Assembly (NCBI GenBank): GCA_016748015.1
Contig: JAAOMT010000684.1
Span: 248,001-312,000 of the forward strand
Length of the DNA: 64,000 bases
Reading direction: 5' to 3'
Origin: Geosiphon pyriformis
Lineage: Eukaryota; Glomeromycota; Glomeromycetes; Archaeosporales; Geosiphonaceae
The notes under the pieces were generated by a model. That model had not been told where the DNA came from, searched no databases, and saw only the letters and a program-made list of their open reading frames with translations. Position numbers and translations under genes: made by a program. Below, piece by piece: positions 1-11,617 of this stretch. The first letter of the stretch is position 1. Each line of letters opens with the position of its first letter.

Positions 1-978
1 GTTGCACTTATCTTTGACAGTTAATCCAAACAAATTGAAACACTTAATAGATCTCTTGTCCTCCAAATAAATGAACCTCCGAAACCTTTGTAATCTTATG
101 CTATCCAATGTAAGTCGAAAAAAGCTTAAAAGATTTTTCCGGCTACAAACATTTCATATTCTCATTCAAGATTACCCGATTCTTTAAAATGTTAACAGCC
201 TTGGTCGATTATAATACGTTTTTAAGAGTCAAATGACGTTTAAAAGGCCTCTTTTGTCGCAGGGAAAAAGTTGAGTTTTTTAACACAGACTAATCAAAAT
301 TTCTTTAAGAAAAACATGGGTTGGCTGTTCTTGGATGAGTAAGTTTGTCATGTTAGATGCCCCGATTAACGATATGAAAAATTATCCAAAAAAACATTTT
401 TAGTTTCAAATTCTTTTCTTTTGTTTTAATGAACGCAATGCACACGGAGAAGGCACAAAAGTTATCGATGCGTTCCGAGGGATAGTCCACGTTTTTAGGA
501 ATGTACCATTCGGCGCGCTAAGCTATATTATTGTGATAAAGATAAATCGAATGGATAAATTTGCCTTGCTAAAGCATGTTTCACATTAATTATGAGCCAT
601 TGCTAATAATTTCTATATGGTATAACAAAGAGCCAAATTTAATTAAAGTGGACCCAATTGTTGGCCTTAAAGGAAGAAATGTGTGTTTTGTATGCAAGAC
701 ATCTGTAACATTTGTTAGGGTTTCCTTTATTGCTGGCGTAAAGGGCTAAATCTCAATTGCTTTGGGAATAAAGATAGGGGTTTCTACGGAAAATGTTTTC
801 TTCTCATGCTTAACACAGGCTCGGGGGGACATATTAGTCCTCTCGATGATACAAATGTCATTTTTTGGGACTCATTAATTAATAAATTACTACGGCTAGT
901 TTGCCTTACTAATCCAATTGTGCATAAAAGGATCTCAGTTCAAAAGAATTTTCTCCTTAAAGCAGTGAAAAAGTTATA
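1..978. other. Intergenic, upstream of chromate-type transporter
   Basis: No convincing reading frame, RNA gene or repeat was seen in this stretch. It is moderately AT-rich with mixed sequence. The last 100 to 150 bases are presumably the promoter and 5' leader of the gene starting at 979, but no clear TATA box or known operator stands out. Confidence 0.5.
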
Positions 979-2752
979 ATGGCCTTGAACAATTATAATC
1001 AATCAAATAGCCCAAATAGTCCTGCTTCTGCAATAGAGGTTAATTCTTTGACTCCAAATGATCCAAGGGTTAGAGATAGTATTACAACTGTTGTAGATTT
1101 TAACATATCTGAATTACGTGCTCAATATGGTGAAGGTTCTATATCACGATCTGACACTATCGAAACATTAACCGAAAAGATCGATGAAAAATACTTGAAA
1201 AAAACTTTAAATCCCGTTTCCGAAAGGATACAAAAGTTTACCAAAGCAAGCCTAAAAGCCATTGAAGTTATAGAGCCCCCAAACCATGAATTTGAAGATA
1301 ACACTCAAGTTCCTAAACTTTCTTATTTGAAAGTTTTCCTTCTATTTCTAAAGTTTGGGATTAGTTCATGGGGTTCCTCAGGTGCAGAGGTGAGCTTTTT
1401 TAAGCATGAATTTGTAAAGAAACAGGCATGGATTAGTAAAAAGCGATTCAAAAGAGTTTATTCAGTGTAGGTCTTTATCAATGCAAATATTCCCGTTTGA
1501 AAATTCGACTAAATGCTAAAAGCTATATTATTTTCTTAAGATACAATTTTCTCCCTGGTCCAATATCTGTGGAACTCGCAATGTATTTCGGTTGTTTGAC
1601 TGCAGGCCGGCTCGGAGGTGTTTTGGCTGGTCTATCATTCATTTTACCTGGCTTCCTACTTACCGTTTTAGTCTCATATTTTTATGTCTGGATAGGCAAG
1701 GACAACAAATATTTCAATGCTTCCTTTCTCGGAATACAACCTATGGTGGCTGCTATGGTTTTACGAGCGGTTCATGAAAAGGGTTCACATGCTTTTATAT
1801 CACATAAAACCAAAAAGTTCAGTTACTGGCTTTTTGCTTTTGCGATAATATCAGCTATTCAAAGCGCCTTTCGAATGAACTTTATAATTATTCTAGTTGT
1901 CCTTGGTCTGAGTTACGTTTGCGTTCATTCGAAAAATTATTGGTGTGCTATAATGATCCTAGTCATCGAAATGACGTGTTATACGATCCACATCGCTAAA
2001 AAAGGGCTTCCACATGATGAAGGCTTAGGTTTTGGGGTTGCCAAAACAAGTGATCCTGGACATATTCTTGGTCTGGGCCTCCTGGCTGGTTCAATTTCTT
2101 TTGGCGGTGGATATGTTAGTTATTTTTTCTCTTTTTTTAAAAAAAATTAAGTAAAAAATGTTTAAACTAACTCGCTGATTTAAATGGCTGAATTACTCAG
2201 GCTATAATACCAATCTTAGAAGCCGAGGTGGTAATTATTGGTCAATGGATAACAAGGCAGACTTTTCTTGATGCCCTGGCCGTCGGGAACATTGTACCGG
2301 GACCTTTGGTTTTAATAGCAACGTTTTTGGGTTTTCAAGGAGGGAACATTTACTGTGGGATCGGTTGCGGTTTCCTTGAAGCTGGACTGATCACAATCGG
2401 CATATTTCTTCCATGTTTCATATTCACAATCATTGGCCATAATTTGCTCGAGAGACTTTCACAAAAACAACTTTTTAGGGCGTTTTTCGATGGAATGTTA
2501 GCGAGTATTGTTGGAACGATCCTTGTTGAGGCTTTACATTTGTTGAAGTACTCGGTTAGCACACCAGGAAGTATTCGATTTGTTGAGGACGAATCACAAT
2601 ATTCTATGGTATTAGCAGGTCACCATTCTTTGGCAGCAGTTCTATATATTTTATCTTTAGTTTCTTTGTACATTTTTGATGGAAAGTATACGACATTTTT
2701 CTTGATAACTTTTGGTGCTATTGCGGGCCAGTTTTTATTTTTAAAAGAGTGA
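979..2752 (+). CDS. Chromate transporter family (CHR) membrane protein
   Basis: Spliced model join(979..1466, 1541..2114, 2201..2752), 537 residues. Introns are 74 and 86 bases with GT/AG ends and matching phases. Residues 1-105 are a hydrophilic N-terminal extension. Two homologous CHR halves follow, as in long-chain ChrA proteins. The first has an F-L-K-F-G start near 120, the LPGP signature at 167-170 and a G-rich helix (AGRLGGVLAGLSF). The second has a SFGGGYAIIP start just across intron 2 and ALAVGNIVPGPLVLIATF at about 379-395. The family exports chromate or, in some members, carries related oxyanions in a proton- or sulfate-linked way; the substrate here is inferred from family only. 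Start is the first ATG of the open frame. Without splicing the gene looks like three broken ORFs, but the borders restore the conserved motifs exactly. Confidence 0.88.
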
Positions 2753-3190
2753 TTTTTCACTTTTCAAAAAGATTTTATTAGCTAGGTAAAATAGATATGG
2801 TAAAATTTTGCTTGGGTATGATGGAGGAACAAACTTTCATATTTTTCCATAACATCACAGAAACACAAGGTTTTTGCGAATTTTGGGGCTGTTAAAAGTG
2901 TTCCTCCAAAAGATCTCATTCACAAATTTGCCACGTCTTATTCGCCAACTGCACTTCTGACTATTCAAAGAGCTCTTTATCAGCAAGCTAGAAGAATTTT
3001 TTGCGAATATATGAAAAAACTTTGAATTTAAGGATAAGTGAAAGAATTAGATCTCCTGTAGAAATTTATAAAAAATTATGACTATAAAACCGGATTTTTA
3101 ATTTTAATAAAATTAATAATAATATGCTATTTTTGAGATTTAAGAAAATTATTAAACAATTTATTTGGGTCTTATTCTCAAAATATTAAC
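2753..3190. other. Intergenic, with a short open stretch
   Basis: This is downstream sequence of the transporter. A frame of about 58 codons without an ATG is open at roughly 2850-3026 (ends in residues ARRIFCEYMKKL then stop). It matches nothing I recognise and may be chance or an exon relic. Confidence 0.35.
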
Positions 3191-3191
3191 A

Positions 3192-3240
3192 TACAGTCCT
3201 GGTGGGAAACTAGTGACGGACATCTTTTTGGATTACAAAA
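3192..3240. repeat. Possible terminal inverted repeat of a Tc1/mariner element (left end)
   Basis: A TACAGTCCTGG start followed by GGGAAACTAGTGACGGAC resembles the TA-CAGT ends of Tc1-like transposons. It lies 80 bases below the transposase relic at 3324. No matching inverted copy was found on the other side, so this stays tentative. Confidence 0.35.
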
Positions 3241-3323
3241 CTTTTTTTATATACAAACCAGTGAAAGTTTTATTATTCAAAATACCTTAATACCAAAGAA
3301 AATTTAGATATCACGTTTATGAT

Positions 3324-3930
3324 TTATTTCTTTTTGTTACATAGTAATGAATATGGCAGATAAACGATTGTGTTCAATAATAATCTAAATGTGTTGAATT
3401 TTTTCCCACAAATCTTGCTATGAACTTGCTTAGGTAGAGATTTAACCTCAATATTATCCTGCTGGAATACCCACTGATGTCCATGTTTCCTGGTCGCATT
3501 GTGATAAAGGCAGTTGTTTAGTATCTCACGATAAATATGACGGTTGGAATTCTTCGTGAATACATGAAAACCAATTTTGCGGCGTGAAGCTTGACCATTG
3601 ATGTTATAAGTTGTCCATACCAAAGAGGTTTTTCAAAAAATCTGTGAAATTGTCTTGTCGGAGAATATAAACCTTTTATTTCAGTTGTAGTGGCAGTGTA
3701 TCCAAGCCTTGAAAGCTCGTCTCGGATAGTTTGTTGGCTGCTTCGAAGCCTGGATGCGTTTTTTCGAGCTGTTCTTTGATTTCAGCTACCATAACGAAAT
3801 GATTTCCGTGCATGATTTTCCTAATCGTGGGACATTTGCTTGTGTGGGTGGCCAGGACGATGAATATTCATAATTTGGCCGTTCTTGCGAAGGAAGGCGA
3901 TTTCGATGACTGTGGCAGGAATAAATAAAA
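3324..3930 (-). pseudogene. Tc1/mariner-like transposase relic
   Basis: Read on the minus strand from high to low coordinates. At about 3745-3625 there is a helix-turn-helix piece (SSQQTIRDELSRLGYTATTT), typical of the second HTH of Tc1 transposases. After a frame change, 3623-3324 encodes a 99-residue piece beginning MVW and containing HIYREILNNCL and WVFQQDN, the strand around the second catalytic Asp of the DDE/D domain. The region that should carry the first catalytic Asp, between the HTH and the MVW strand, is missing. The third acidic residue and C-terminus are also absent. A weaker piece upstream (about 3900-3850) may be the first HTH. The element is therefore a dead, internally deleted copy. 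Domain identity rests on motif recognition. Confidence 0.72.
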
Positions 3931-5328
3931 GATTGTGCAACATTAGTGGTAAACAAGATTTAACCTTTTTTCAAATTATGAATTAAAAGTAACAGGAATA
4001 AACAAGAATAATATTAAACCTTGTTTACAACGTTATCAAAAAATACCATTATTCATGAAAAAATAATAGATAAATGTGAAATAGTTTATAACAGCATAGC
4101 AACAATTGTATATTATTTAAATTAAATAATCAATATAAAACTTGAATATATATTTTATTTTTTAAATATATATTTACACATAATATTAATCTGTAATTTT
4201 GTGTTTTTAAGATGCATTTTTTTAAAATGATTCAAGATGAAACATAATTATAAAATGATTTTGAATGATTTTTTCAAAAGAAAAAAGTTGGAAAAGAAAG
4301 TTATTTTATATATTATTGTGTTATATTGTATTTTACTTTGAATTTTTTTAAATCCCAGCTTATTGTATTATTTCATACCCAACTATATAGAAACTTTTTG
4401 TTTGGTTATTTAAATCCCTAAATATCAAAACCAAAGAGTGGCTGATAATTTTTTTACTTTTCTAAACCTGATAAATTCTCACAATACTTTACTATATTAA
4501 TCCAAATCCAAAAGATCGATCGTGAAAATATATCAATATCGGGATCCACAACTACCTTCCGATGCAATTATTCAACAAGGACACAGAGATTTAGTTCAAA
4601 ACCTCGATTTCTTTTGATCTATTTGGAAGGTATCAATAATCTAACCTATCAAATTAAGATAAAATTATATGAGAAATTAAGTAATTTTGATAGGTGAATT
4701 TATTTAATTAATCGTGTTCAATTTTTATATTGAAACGTCATCTTCAATAAAAAAATGCCCTTCAGAGTGTTATTGACTATAGCTCTATGCTTGGACTCGC
4801 TTGATTCTTGTCTTTGAAATGAATAATTTTTAGTTGTTGATGTTTCAGCAGGAAAATAGTTTTCCTAGTACAAAAAGTGATCAGATCGAATGGATGGAAA
4901 TTAGAAATTTAAATGAATTCTATTCTAAGCTGAGAGAAGATTGTGAAACATCAATTAAACTTTTGACAAAAAATAATTATTATAGCTTTCTTGAAGGAAA
5001 ATGTCGCGAAAAGCTTTGAGTGATTACTATTATTTAACCAAAACAGTCTGTGGCATTGAAACGGAGCAGTTTATTTGGAAAACGAATGCATTAACAGTAT
5101 GGGTGTTCGCGTAATCTTTCTTGTTCCTGTTTGATTTAGCTTTATTTCGCTGCTTTCATTCTAATTTTTTATACCTTTCCTTGAGAAATTCCAGACTTGG
5201 CAATAGTACCGTCTAGTGAGACATGTAGTACAGTAAGTGATCGGCACCTAGATTTGCTCAAACAGTTGAAAGCATAACAAATAAGAAAGGTGACCGTTTT
5301 CTAGAATACCAATTGCCCAATTCTTTTT
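3931..5328. other. AT-rich intergenic with exon-like fragments
   Basis: Mostly AT-rich, unremarkable sequence. Two fragments deserve mention. At about 4525-4650 (+) a frame reads DPQLPSDAIIQQGHRDLVQNLDF and, after a one-base frame change, FDLFGRY; this recalls the first WD40 blade of Seh1/Sec13-type proteins (GH.DLVHDV...F.G). At 4851-5019 (+), after an AG acceptor, about 56 codons are open (QENSFPSTKSDQIEWMEIRN...), with no recognised family. Neither makes a complete gene. Confidence 0.4.
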
Positions 5329-6456
5329 ATGCTCTCACGGCTGAACATGGAATACGAAAATCTTTTTCGCCATAAACCGAACTCTGTAGTTGACCAACTC
5401 TTGGATATATTCAATACTTCGAATGATAGGTCAGAAGATGACGAAATTATAGTGGAAAGAGTCAAATACTGGCTGGACATTAACGCACATACCCCAGTGA
5501 AGCTCTTTGAACTCGTTTATCAACAACGTCACAACTTGAAATATGCCTCACTTTTAGCATTCCTATATGACTATGGAATCGGAACGGCAATAAACAAGCA
5601 AGAAACTTTCTACTGGTACAAAATAAAGGCTGAGAAATGTGATGACCCTCTTTCACAGAACCAAATTGGATGTTGTTACAGCCAAGGAACTGGAATCCCG
5701 AGAGACAGGCAAATGGCATTTCATTGGTTTCACAAGTCAGCGGATAATGATTACGCTTGTGGCCAAAAAAATCTCGGCTACTATTATTCAACGGGATTCG
5801 CATATCCAATAGAAAAGGCTTTCTATTGGTTTAGGAAATCTGCTCAAAAAGGCTATACACCTGGCCAGTTTTCACTCGCCACCTGTTACTTAATGGGTTA
5901 CGGGATTGAGATAAACCAAAAGAAGGCAGCTTATTGGTTTAGACTTGCGGCTTTGGCCGGTAACGCCATGGCTCAACTTGATTATGGGAATTGTTATCTC
6001 GCAGGAAATGGGGTTCCTAAAAATGAAAAAATGGCTTTTCATTGGTACAGAAAATGTGCACTTTCTGGAAATCCAATTGGCCAATATTTCCTAGGAGATT
6101 GTTTTATGGGTGGAATAGGGACAAAAAAAAACAAAACTTTGGGTCATAAATGGTATTTAAAAGCCTCAGCAGGTGGTAATATTGAGGCCAAAAATTCTCT
6201 TGGCTCCAATTATCAATTCGGAAATGGGGTGCGAAAAAATCTATTGAAAGCGTTTAAATTTTTTAAGATGTCAGTGGATGTTGATGAGGATGGAAATAAA
6301 ACTGGACAAAATGAAATGGGTAATTGTTATAATTATGGTTGGGGAACTGAGCAAGATTTTCATTCTGCAATTAGATGGTATAGGAAGGCTCTCAAGAATA
6401 AGGATGCTGTGAGCTATGAGAAATTAGCGGGATTGTTAAATACTGTTGATGTTTAA
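5329..6456 (+). CDS. Sel1-like repeat (SLR) protein, intronless
   Basis: Single exon of 375 residues. Residues 1-70 form an acidic N-terminal domain (VVDQLLDIFN...) that also precedes Sel1 repeats in many Glomeromycotina proteins. From about residue 71 to 357 there are eight Sel1-like repeats of 32 to 36 residues with the usual pattern: A..LG..Y..G.G...D...A..W...AA..G. Clear copies start near 107, 177, 213 and 249; the third (143-174) is slightly short. Such repeats fold into an alpha-solenoid that serves as a protein-interaction scaffold, often downstream of kinases or in ER-associated quality control. No kinase or signal peptide is attached here. The first ATG is used; Met7 is an alternative start. 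Partners are unknown. Confidence 0.85.
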   Translation: MLSRLNMEYENLFRHKPNSVVDQLLDIFNTSNDRSEDDEIIVERVKYWLDINAHTPVKLFELVYQQRHNLKYASLLAFLYDYGIGTAINKQETFYWYKIKAEKCDDPLSQNQIGCCYSQGTGIPRDRQMAFHWFHKSADNDYACGQKNLGYYYSTGFAYPIEKAFYWFRKSAQKGYTPGQFSLATCYLMGYGIEINQKKAAYWFRLAALAGNAMAQLDYGNCYLAGNGVPKNEKMAFHWYRKCALSGNPIGQYFLGDCFMGGIGTKKNKTLGHKWYLKASAGGNIEAKNSLGSNYQFGNGVRKNLLKAFKFFKMSVDVDEDGNKTGQNEMGNCYNYGWGTEQDFHSAIRWYRKALKNKDAVSYEKLAGLLNTVDV

Positions 6457-6906
6457 ATAAACCTTGAGTTTGTAAACATACAGGTTTTAAAGGTAGGTGT
6501 CTTTTAATTTTGATCCTTGTCCAAGATTTTTTAGATGCGTTAATTAATTGAAATTTTATAATTCATACAGAACTTTAAAGCTCACTTTATTAGGTAAAAA
6601 AGTCAAGGCGAGCAAAATTTTAACAAAATTCAATGCCCTTACAAATTCGAACTTTGTAGAATCTTTCAACTACCTTTAACTTTCTCTATCATATTTATGA
6701 TTATCTGTACCCTCTTCTATCTTGACTTTTCTAATTTTGAATTTTCAATCATCTTATGCTGCTGGAAAATGTGACATTAGCATCTCATTTCAAATTTATA
6801 TAATTTTTTGGTAAAAGTCAGCTGAGATTAAATTATGCCAATATAGAATCCGGAGAAAAACGATTAGAATGTAAAACTTATTCGAAGTTTCAGCCGGGAA
6901 GCATTT
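6457..6906. other. Convergent intergenic region
   Basis: This separates the 3' ends of the Sel1 gene (+) and the carrier gene (-). Nothing beyond expected 3' UTR and terminator sequence is visible. Confidence 0.5.
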
Positions 6907-8383
6907 TTATTGATGAGAACCATTGTGGGTAATATTACCAAGGATGGTTAAAATGCACATCATAGTTACAGTAATGAATGGCGCCAAAACCAGGTAGGAA
7001 TAAAATAACAAAGTTGCCGCCTCTTCCTGAAATGCACCCGTCACTTGTGCCATGTTCATGATAGTAATTGCACTCGGACCACTAGCTTCGAGCATTAAAA
7101 TAAACCATAGCATTGGATCATTCAAGTACCAAGAACGCAAAAAAACTACCAAAAAAATTCCAATAATTGGCATCAAAATGAATCGAAATAACAAGATATA
7201 CATGATTGAGGGCAAAGATTGACGATTCTTTCTTGGAGTTAAATTGTTAAGTTGTGCACCAAGCATTAACAAAGTCATGGGAATTGTCATGTCACCTATA
7301 TATCGTATTGCTCGTGTAAGTGAAGAGAATAAGGGAAAAGATGTGCCAAAAAATAGTTCTTTCAACGGTGGACTGATGCCGACGAAAATAGCAATTAATG
7401 CGGCGTATAGAGGTGGGTTCAGAAAACCTTGAATTGATTTGATCTTTTCTATAGCTCGTTTCTTGAAACCATTCTCGTATTTAGACTGTGGATGGTTTAA
7501 TAAGGTTGTTGTTTCTCTGTAAATTAAATCTTCATTGGGATGGGACGAATTAATTGCATCTGATATTGATGAGGAATCTCCTTGCTCTTCATGCGTTTGA
7601 TCTAAATTCCCAACTTGTTTCTCATCTTTCTTCAAAAGCCATGTTCCCAGACTGAAACTATTTCAAGAAAAGATGAAATATATTAAAATATATAGCAAAT
7701 TTTTTATCATAAAACATTTAAAAAAATTCTAAAGTTGAAAAAGGCATACCGCAGAACATTTGCCATCAATGTATTTATTAAGGCATAGGAGATTCCACGA
7801 GCTACAGCTTCAGGTGGGGTATCTTTTTCTCCCCAAAGCAAAAGTTTAATAGCTTCTGTTGTTGCCAAAGCTTGAATTAAACCAATAGGACGACTAGTTA
7901 CATTATTAAAAATTATCCCAGTCGCAATAAATTTGGTTTGAGAAGTTGTGAAGCCAAAGATTTTTCCACCGATTAAAGCAGCAATGATACTCAGCGTACA
8001 GAATAAAGCAAAGAAGGCTGGGAGAGGCCATAATCGAATCAGAGTTTCTGCATCAATGCTTGCACCCACTTGAGCGAATAAAAGACATGGCATAAAAAGT
8101 TTGACCGTTAATTGGGAAAGGCCCTATTTAAATGACTAAATAAATGATAATTCGTTATATTTGAAAAAGTTAGCCAAGAAATAGTTGAAAAACAAACCGA
8201 TTGCACTTTAGAGTTGATTAATCCAATTTTCGCACATAAATATCCTGCGAGACTCACGAACAAAATCAAGGAGCTTGACTAAGAAAAGAATTTTTAGCAA
8301 GAATTAAATTATTTTAAAAAACAACTATTGTCTTGGTAAATAGTTACTTGTACAGATAAAAGTACTAATTTCCAAAAATCCAT
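6907..8383 (-). CDS. Auxin-efflux-carrier-type membrane transporter (AEC, Mem_trans)
   Basis: Spliced model complement(join(6907..7657, 7750..8123, 8198..8278, 8354..8383)), 411 residues, introns 92, 74 and 75 bases, all phases consistent. Exon 1 codes for only ten residues (MDFWKLVLLS). The N-terminal half carries the AEC hallmark LTVKLFMPCLLFAQVG just after residue 38, followed by helices and GIIFNNVTSRPIGLIQAL. A hydrophilic loop (about 171-229, rich in Glu, Ser, Asn) separates it from a C-terminal five-helix half with SPPLKELFF, MTIPMTLLMLGAQL and LEASGPSAITIMNMAQ. This two-half layout matches fungal AEC proteins of the YLR152C type, thought to be ER or vacuolar carriers of small organic anions; the substrate is not known. 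The short first exon is less certain than the rest. Confidence 0.85.
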
Positions 8384-8688
8384 TTTGAACGTATTGTTTC
8401 ATTGCCCGACTTCTCCCAAGCTTATAAAGTAGTTCAATAGTTCACCTTTTTGTGAAATGTGTGATACGCACCACTCATGCAAGCAGACGTTATGTTCCAT
8501 CCCATCTTTTATCAAAGAAGCAAAAGATCGATTGTGATCTTTGTTCGGATCTTCTGCAAGAGTTCAAAAGATTACAAAGCTTTTTTGTTGTGTGCGCCTT
8601 ATGTTAGCTTTTTTAAGAAATAAAGTTAAGCAGTTTTTTACCTAGAAAATCTGTACATTCAAATAGAATTAACTTTGTAAATTGCGAG
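8384..8688. other. Divergent intergenic region
   Basis: About 305 bases lie between the start of the carrier gene (-) and the start of the P450 pseudogene (+). No specific promoter element was recognised. Confidence 0.4.
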
Positions 8689-11219
8689 ATGGATTTCTTG
8701 TCAGTTTTTGGATTTTTCTTATTCTTTATCATTGTATAAAAAGCTAAATAATTTACAAGCTCTGATTGATTTTGAATACATCTTTAGGGAATTTACGATG
8801 CTTATTTTGGACCACTGAATAAAATTCTGGGTCCAATATTACACATTTTAACTCCCATATTTACGACTTTCTTCATTTTCAAGGGCGAGAGGTATTTTGC
8901 TTAGCTATATTTCGATTTTCTTGTGATTCTATTATTGACAGACTAATTTCACTTGCTACAGGTGGAAGTTGATTCAAAAAAATTTTATCCTAAATATTGT
9001 CCCATCTTTCGCATTGGTAAGTAATATTATATTTTCAAAGCTTGTATTTACTAATTTTCCTTTTCAATCAATTAAGGCTCGATAATATATGTGGCAGATA
9101 GAGAGGCAGCGAAGCAAGTGAGATAATTTTTTATAAACAAATCATCTGCTTGATAATTTATTATAGAGGTAGGAAACCGGATTATTTTTATTTTAATCAC
9201 TTTTAAAATAAAAGATTTTGCATCTTAAAAACTCAGAATTTCCCTAAAGCATCACAATATTTGGTCCTTAGAAGAGATAATAACGCGGAAATTTTATTTA
9301 CGGCATGTAAGAACAATTTTTGTCCGTTTTTTCTTTAATAGATGGACCCTCTAAATTAAAATTTTATCAAATCATAGAAATAAATCATTCCATAAAGAAC
9401 GAGTTTGTACATATTAGAATACTTAGATTTTTATCGTTCAAAAGGATTTAAAAATAATTTCAAAGCACACGCCTTCTTTACAGTGTCATCAATTGGCTCC
9501 CACCTTTTCAATTAAATACTTGTTCTCTTTGAATTCATTTACCAAAATATGTGTGCGCGATTTGTTTTTCAAGATTGATGAAACACTTCATCCTGGTCTT
9601 GCATCAATTATTAACATTTTTGATTTAATTTATAACTGCACTTTGATAAGATATTGAGTTCTTTTCTTTCTTTGTTATCAATCCAAGAATTTGAAGTTTG
9701 TATGATCGTCTTTCAAGGATATTATTGGAGAAGTTGCATTTGGAGGCAAGTTTGTTCTTGCGTTGAATGGAAATAACCAATTAAAATGGGAATTAAATGA
9801 CATACTTCACAAGTCTCATCTGGTAAAAAGTTATCACATCATCCCATTTCACGCGTATTTCAAATTGACGCAGAACGCTGATTTATGATTTACATTTCCA
9901 GAGGTCTATCTCATCCATTTTTGTCTGCATTCTCCCCGAAAGGGAATATCTTTACAGCTTAAGAAAATTTTTCACTTATTCTACGTTATAATGATTTCTA
10001 TTTTGACAATACACATTGGATCTATTATTTTAGTTTCACCAAAATCTATTAAAAAGATGTCGCGAAGAAAGAATACCAGTGAAAAAAGATATTTTTCAAA
10101 TAGTTTTGGATACTATATCTGATATCGGATCAAAATTTACTGACTTGGAAGCATTTGATCAAAACTTAGAGTAATGTGTAAAACAGTTGTTTCAGCACTT
10201 TAATGGTACCCTAGGATTATAATTGGCTAACAAATATTAATGTTATTGTTTGTAATATCACTTAGGATAGCTGGTAGTGACACGACGGGTTTCAGCATGG
10301 CTCTAATTCTTCTGGCCAAGCATCCCGAAAAACTTCAAAAGCTCATCAAAGAATTCGAAACTGTAATTCCCAGCATAGGACTTGATAATTTACCAGACCA
10401 AGAAACACAAAACCAACTGCCCAACTTGAATGCTGTTGTGAATGAGACACTCAGATTATACCCGACTTTGGTTAGGTTTTGGATAAAATCGTCTTATTAT
10501 TTGAATAATTGAATTTATTAACCTGCCTTTTGATAACTTTTGAACTGTAGAAAGATGGAAGTAAAACTTGACCAAGTTCTTTTAAATATCTGCAGAAAAA
10601 TTATTAGCTCAACCAAATTTCATTTTCCCTAATCAGGAAGCCCTAGAGTCACGAACAAAGATATTATAATAAAAGATTATTTTATTCCAAAAGAGGTAAT
10701 GTGATATATCAAATATTTCTTTGATTTTTCTTCATTAAATTATTATTGATTTTTTTCTCTGTAGAAAACAATTTCTGCTAATGTTTACCAACTTCAAGTC
10801 TCTTCTGAATACTGGAGCGAAAATCCATTAGGTTTTTGCCAGAACGTTGGCTAAACCCAGACATTCCGGCCGATGCATTTTACTCATTTTCTGCAGGTAA
10901 AATTAAATATTTATGTGTATCTTAATTGAAGTTTAATTTAAAACATAAATTCAATAGACATGTTTTTTGCTTAACAGATTCGAGGAAATGCCTTGGCAGC
11001 GGTAAAATAAAAAAAATCTCAAAATATTTATTTCATATAATAAATTAATATGATTTTTTTTTTCCGTCATAGCTTTGTGTTGCGTAAATTGTCCAAAGAT
11101 GTAAATTTGTGGATATTCCTGGACAAGGCTTGGAAATTGTACAAATTGTAGTTTCTAGTTTGGGAGCTAAGAAATATGGATTTAATGTAAACTATACCTT
11201 AGATAAATTAGTTAAGTAG
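8689..11219 (+). pseudogene. Cytochrome P450 pseudogene, many introns, frameshifted
   Basis: Exons can still be followed: 8689-8733 (hydrophobic anchor MDFLSVFGFFLFFII), 8788-8891, 8962-9016, 9077 onward (GSIIYVADREAAKQV), a degenerate middle (FPKASQYLVLRRDN..., 9230-9310; DIIGEVAFGG near 9719), 10240-10470 with the I-helix RIAGSDTTGFSM and the K-helix ExxR (NETLRL), 10636-10695, 10764-10895 with the PERW motif, and 10978 onward with the heme region (SRKCLG). Damage: a frame slip in an A7 run near 8975-8980 between GERWKLIQ and YPKYCPIFRIG; loss of frame in the 9310-9720 stretch; another slip near 10831-10836 just before RFLPERWL; and a Gly-to-Asp change in the heme signature (FSADSRKCLG, normally FxxGxRxCxG). 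The C-terminus also decays. Sequencing error could explain one slip but hardly all. Confidence 0.75.
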
Positions 11220-11617
11220 TAAATATTTATATAGTATTACAATTAAAATTAGAGCTTTCGCCATAAAGAAAGCTAGAATAAGAATATGTATCCCAACATG
11301 ATAACAGACCCGTTTCTCCGTTGTATGGATAATAGTTCGTTCATTTCAAAATTTGTGACACACATGTTAGTAATTAGTTCGCATATGAACTTTGTATCAT
11401 AATTATAAAACGAATCAAAATGCATCCCCAAGAATACCTTTGTAGTTTTAAAATAGAAAACTGAAATCATTGAATGCTATAAATATCTGGTATTTTGTAG
11501 AGCAACTCAGATTTCTTTAACCTGAGAATTGATTAAAATTTAGAAAATTTTTAATTCTTCATATTTATCATCAATAGTAAATCTATTTTCCCAACAAATT
11601 AATTAAAAACAAAAATC
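11220..11617. other. Intergenic
   Basis: AT-rich sequence between the P450 pseudogene and the lyase-domain gene. Nothing recognised; the final part is presumably the promoter of the latter. Confidence 0.45.
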
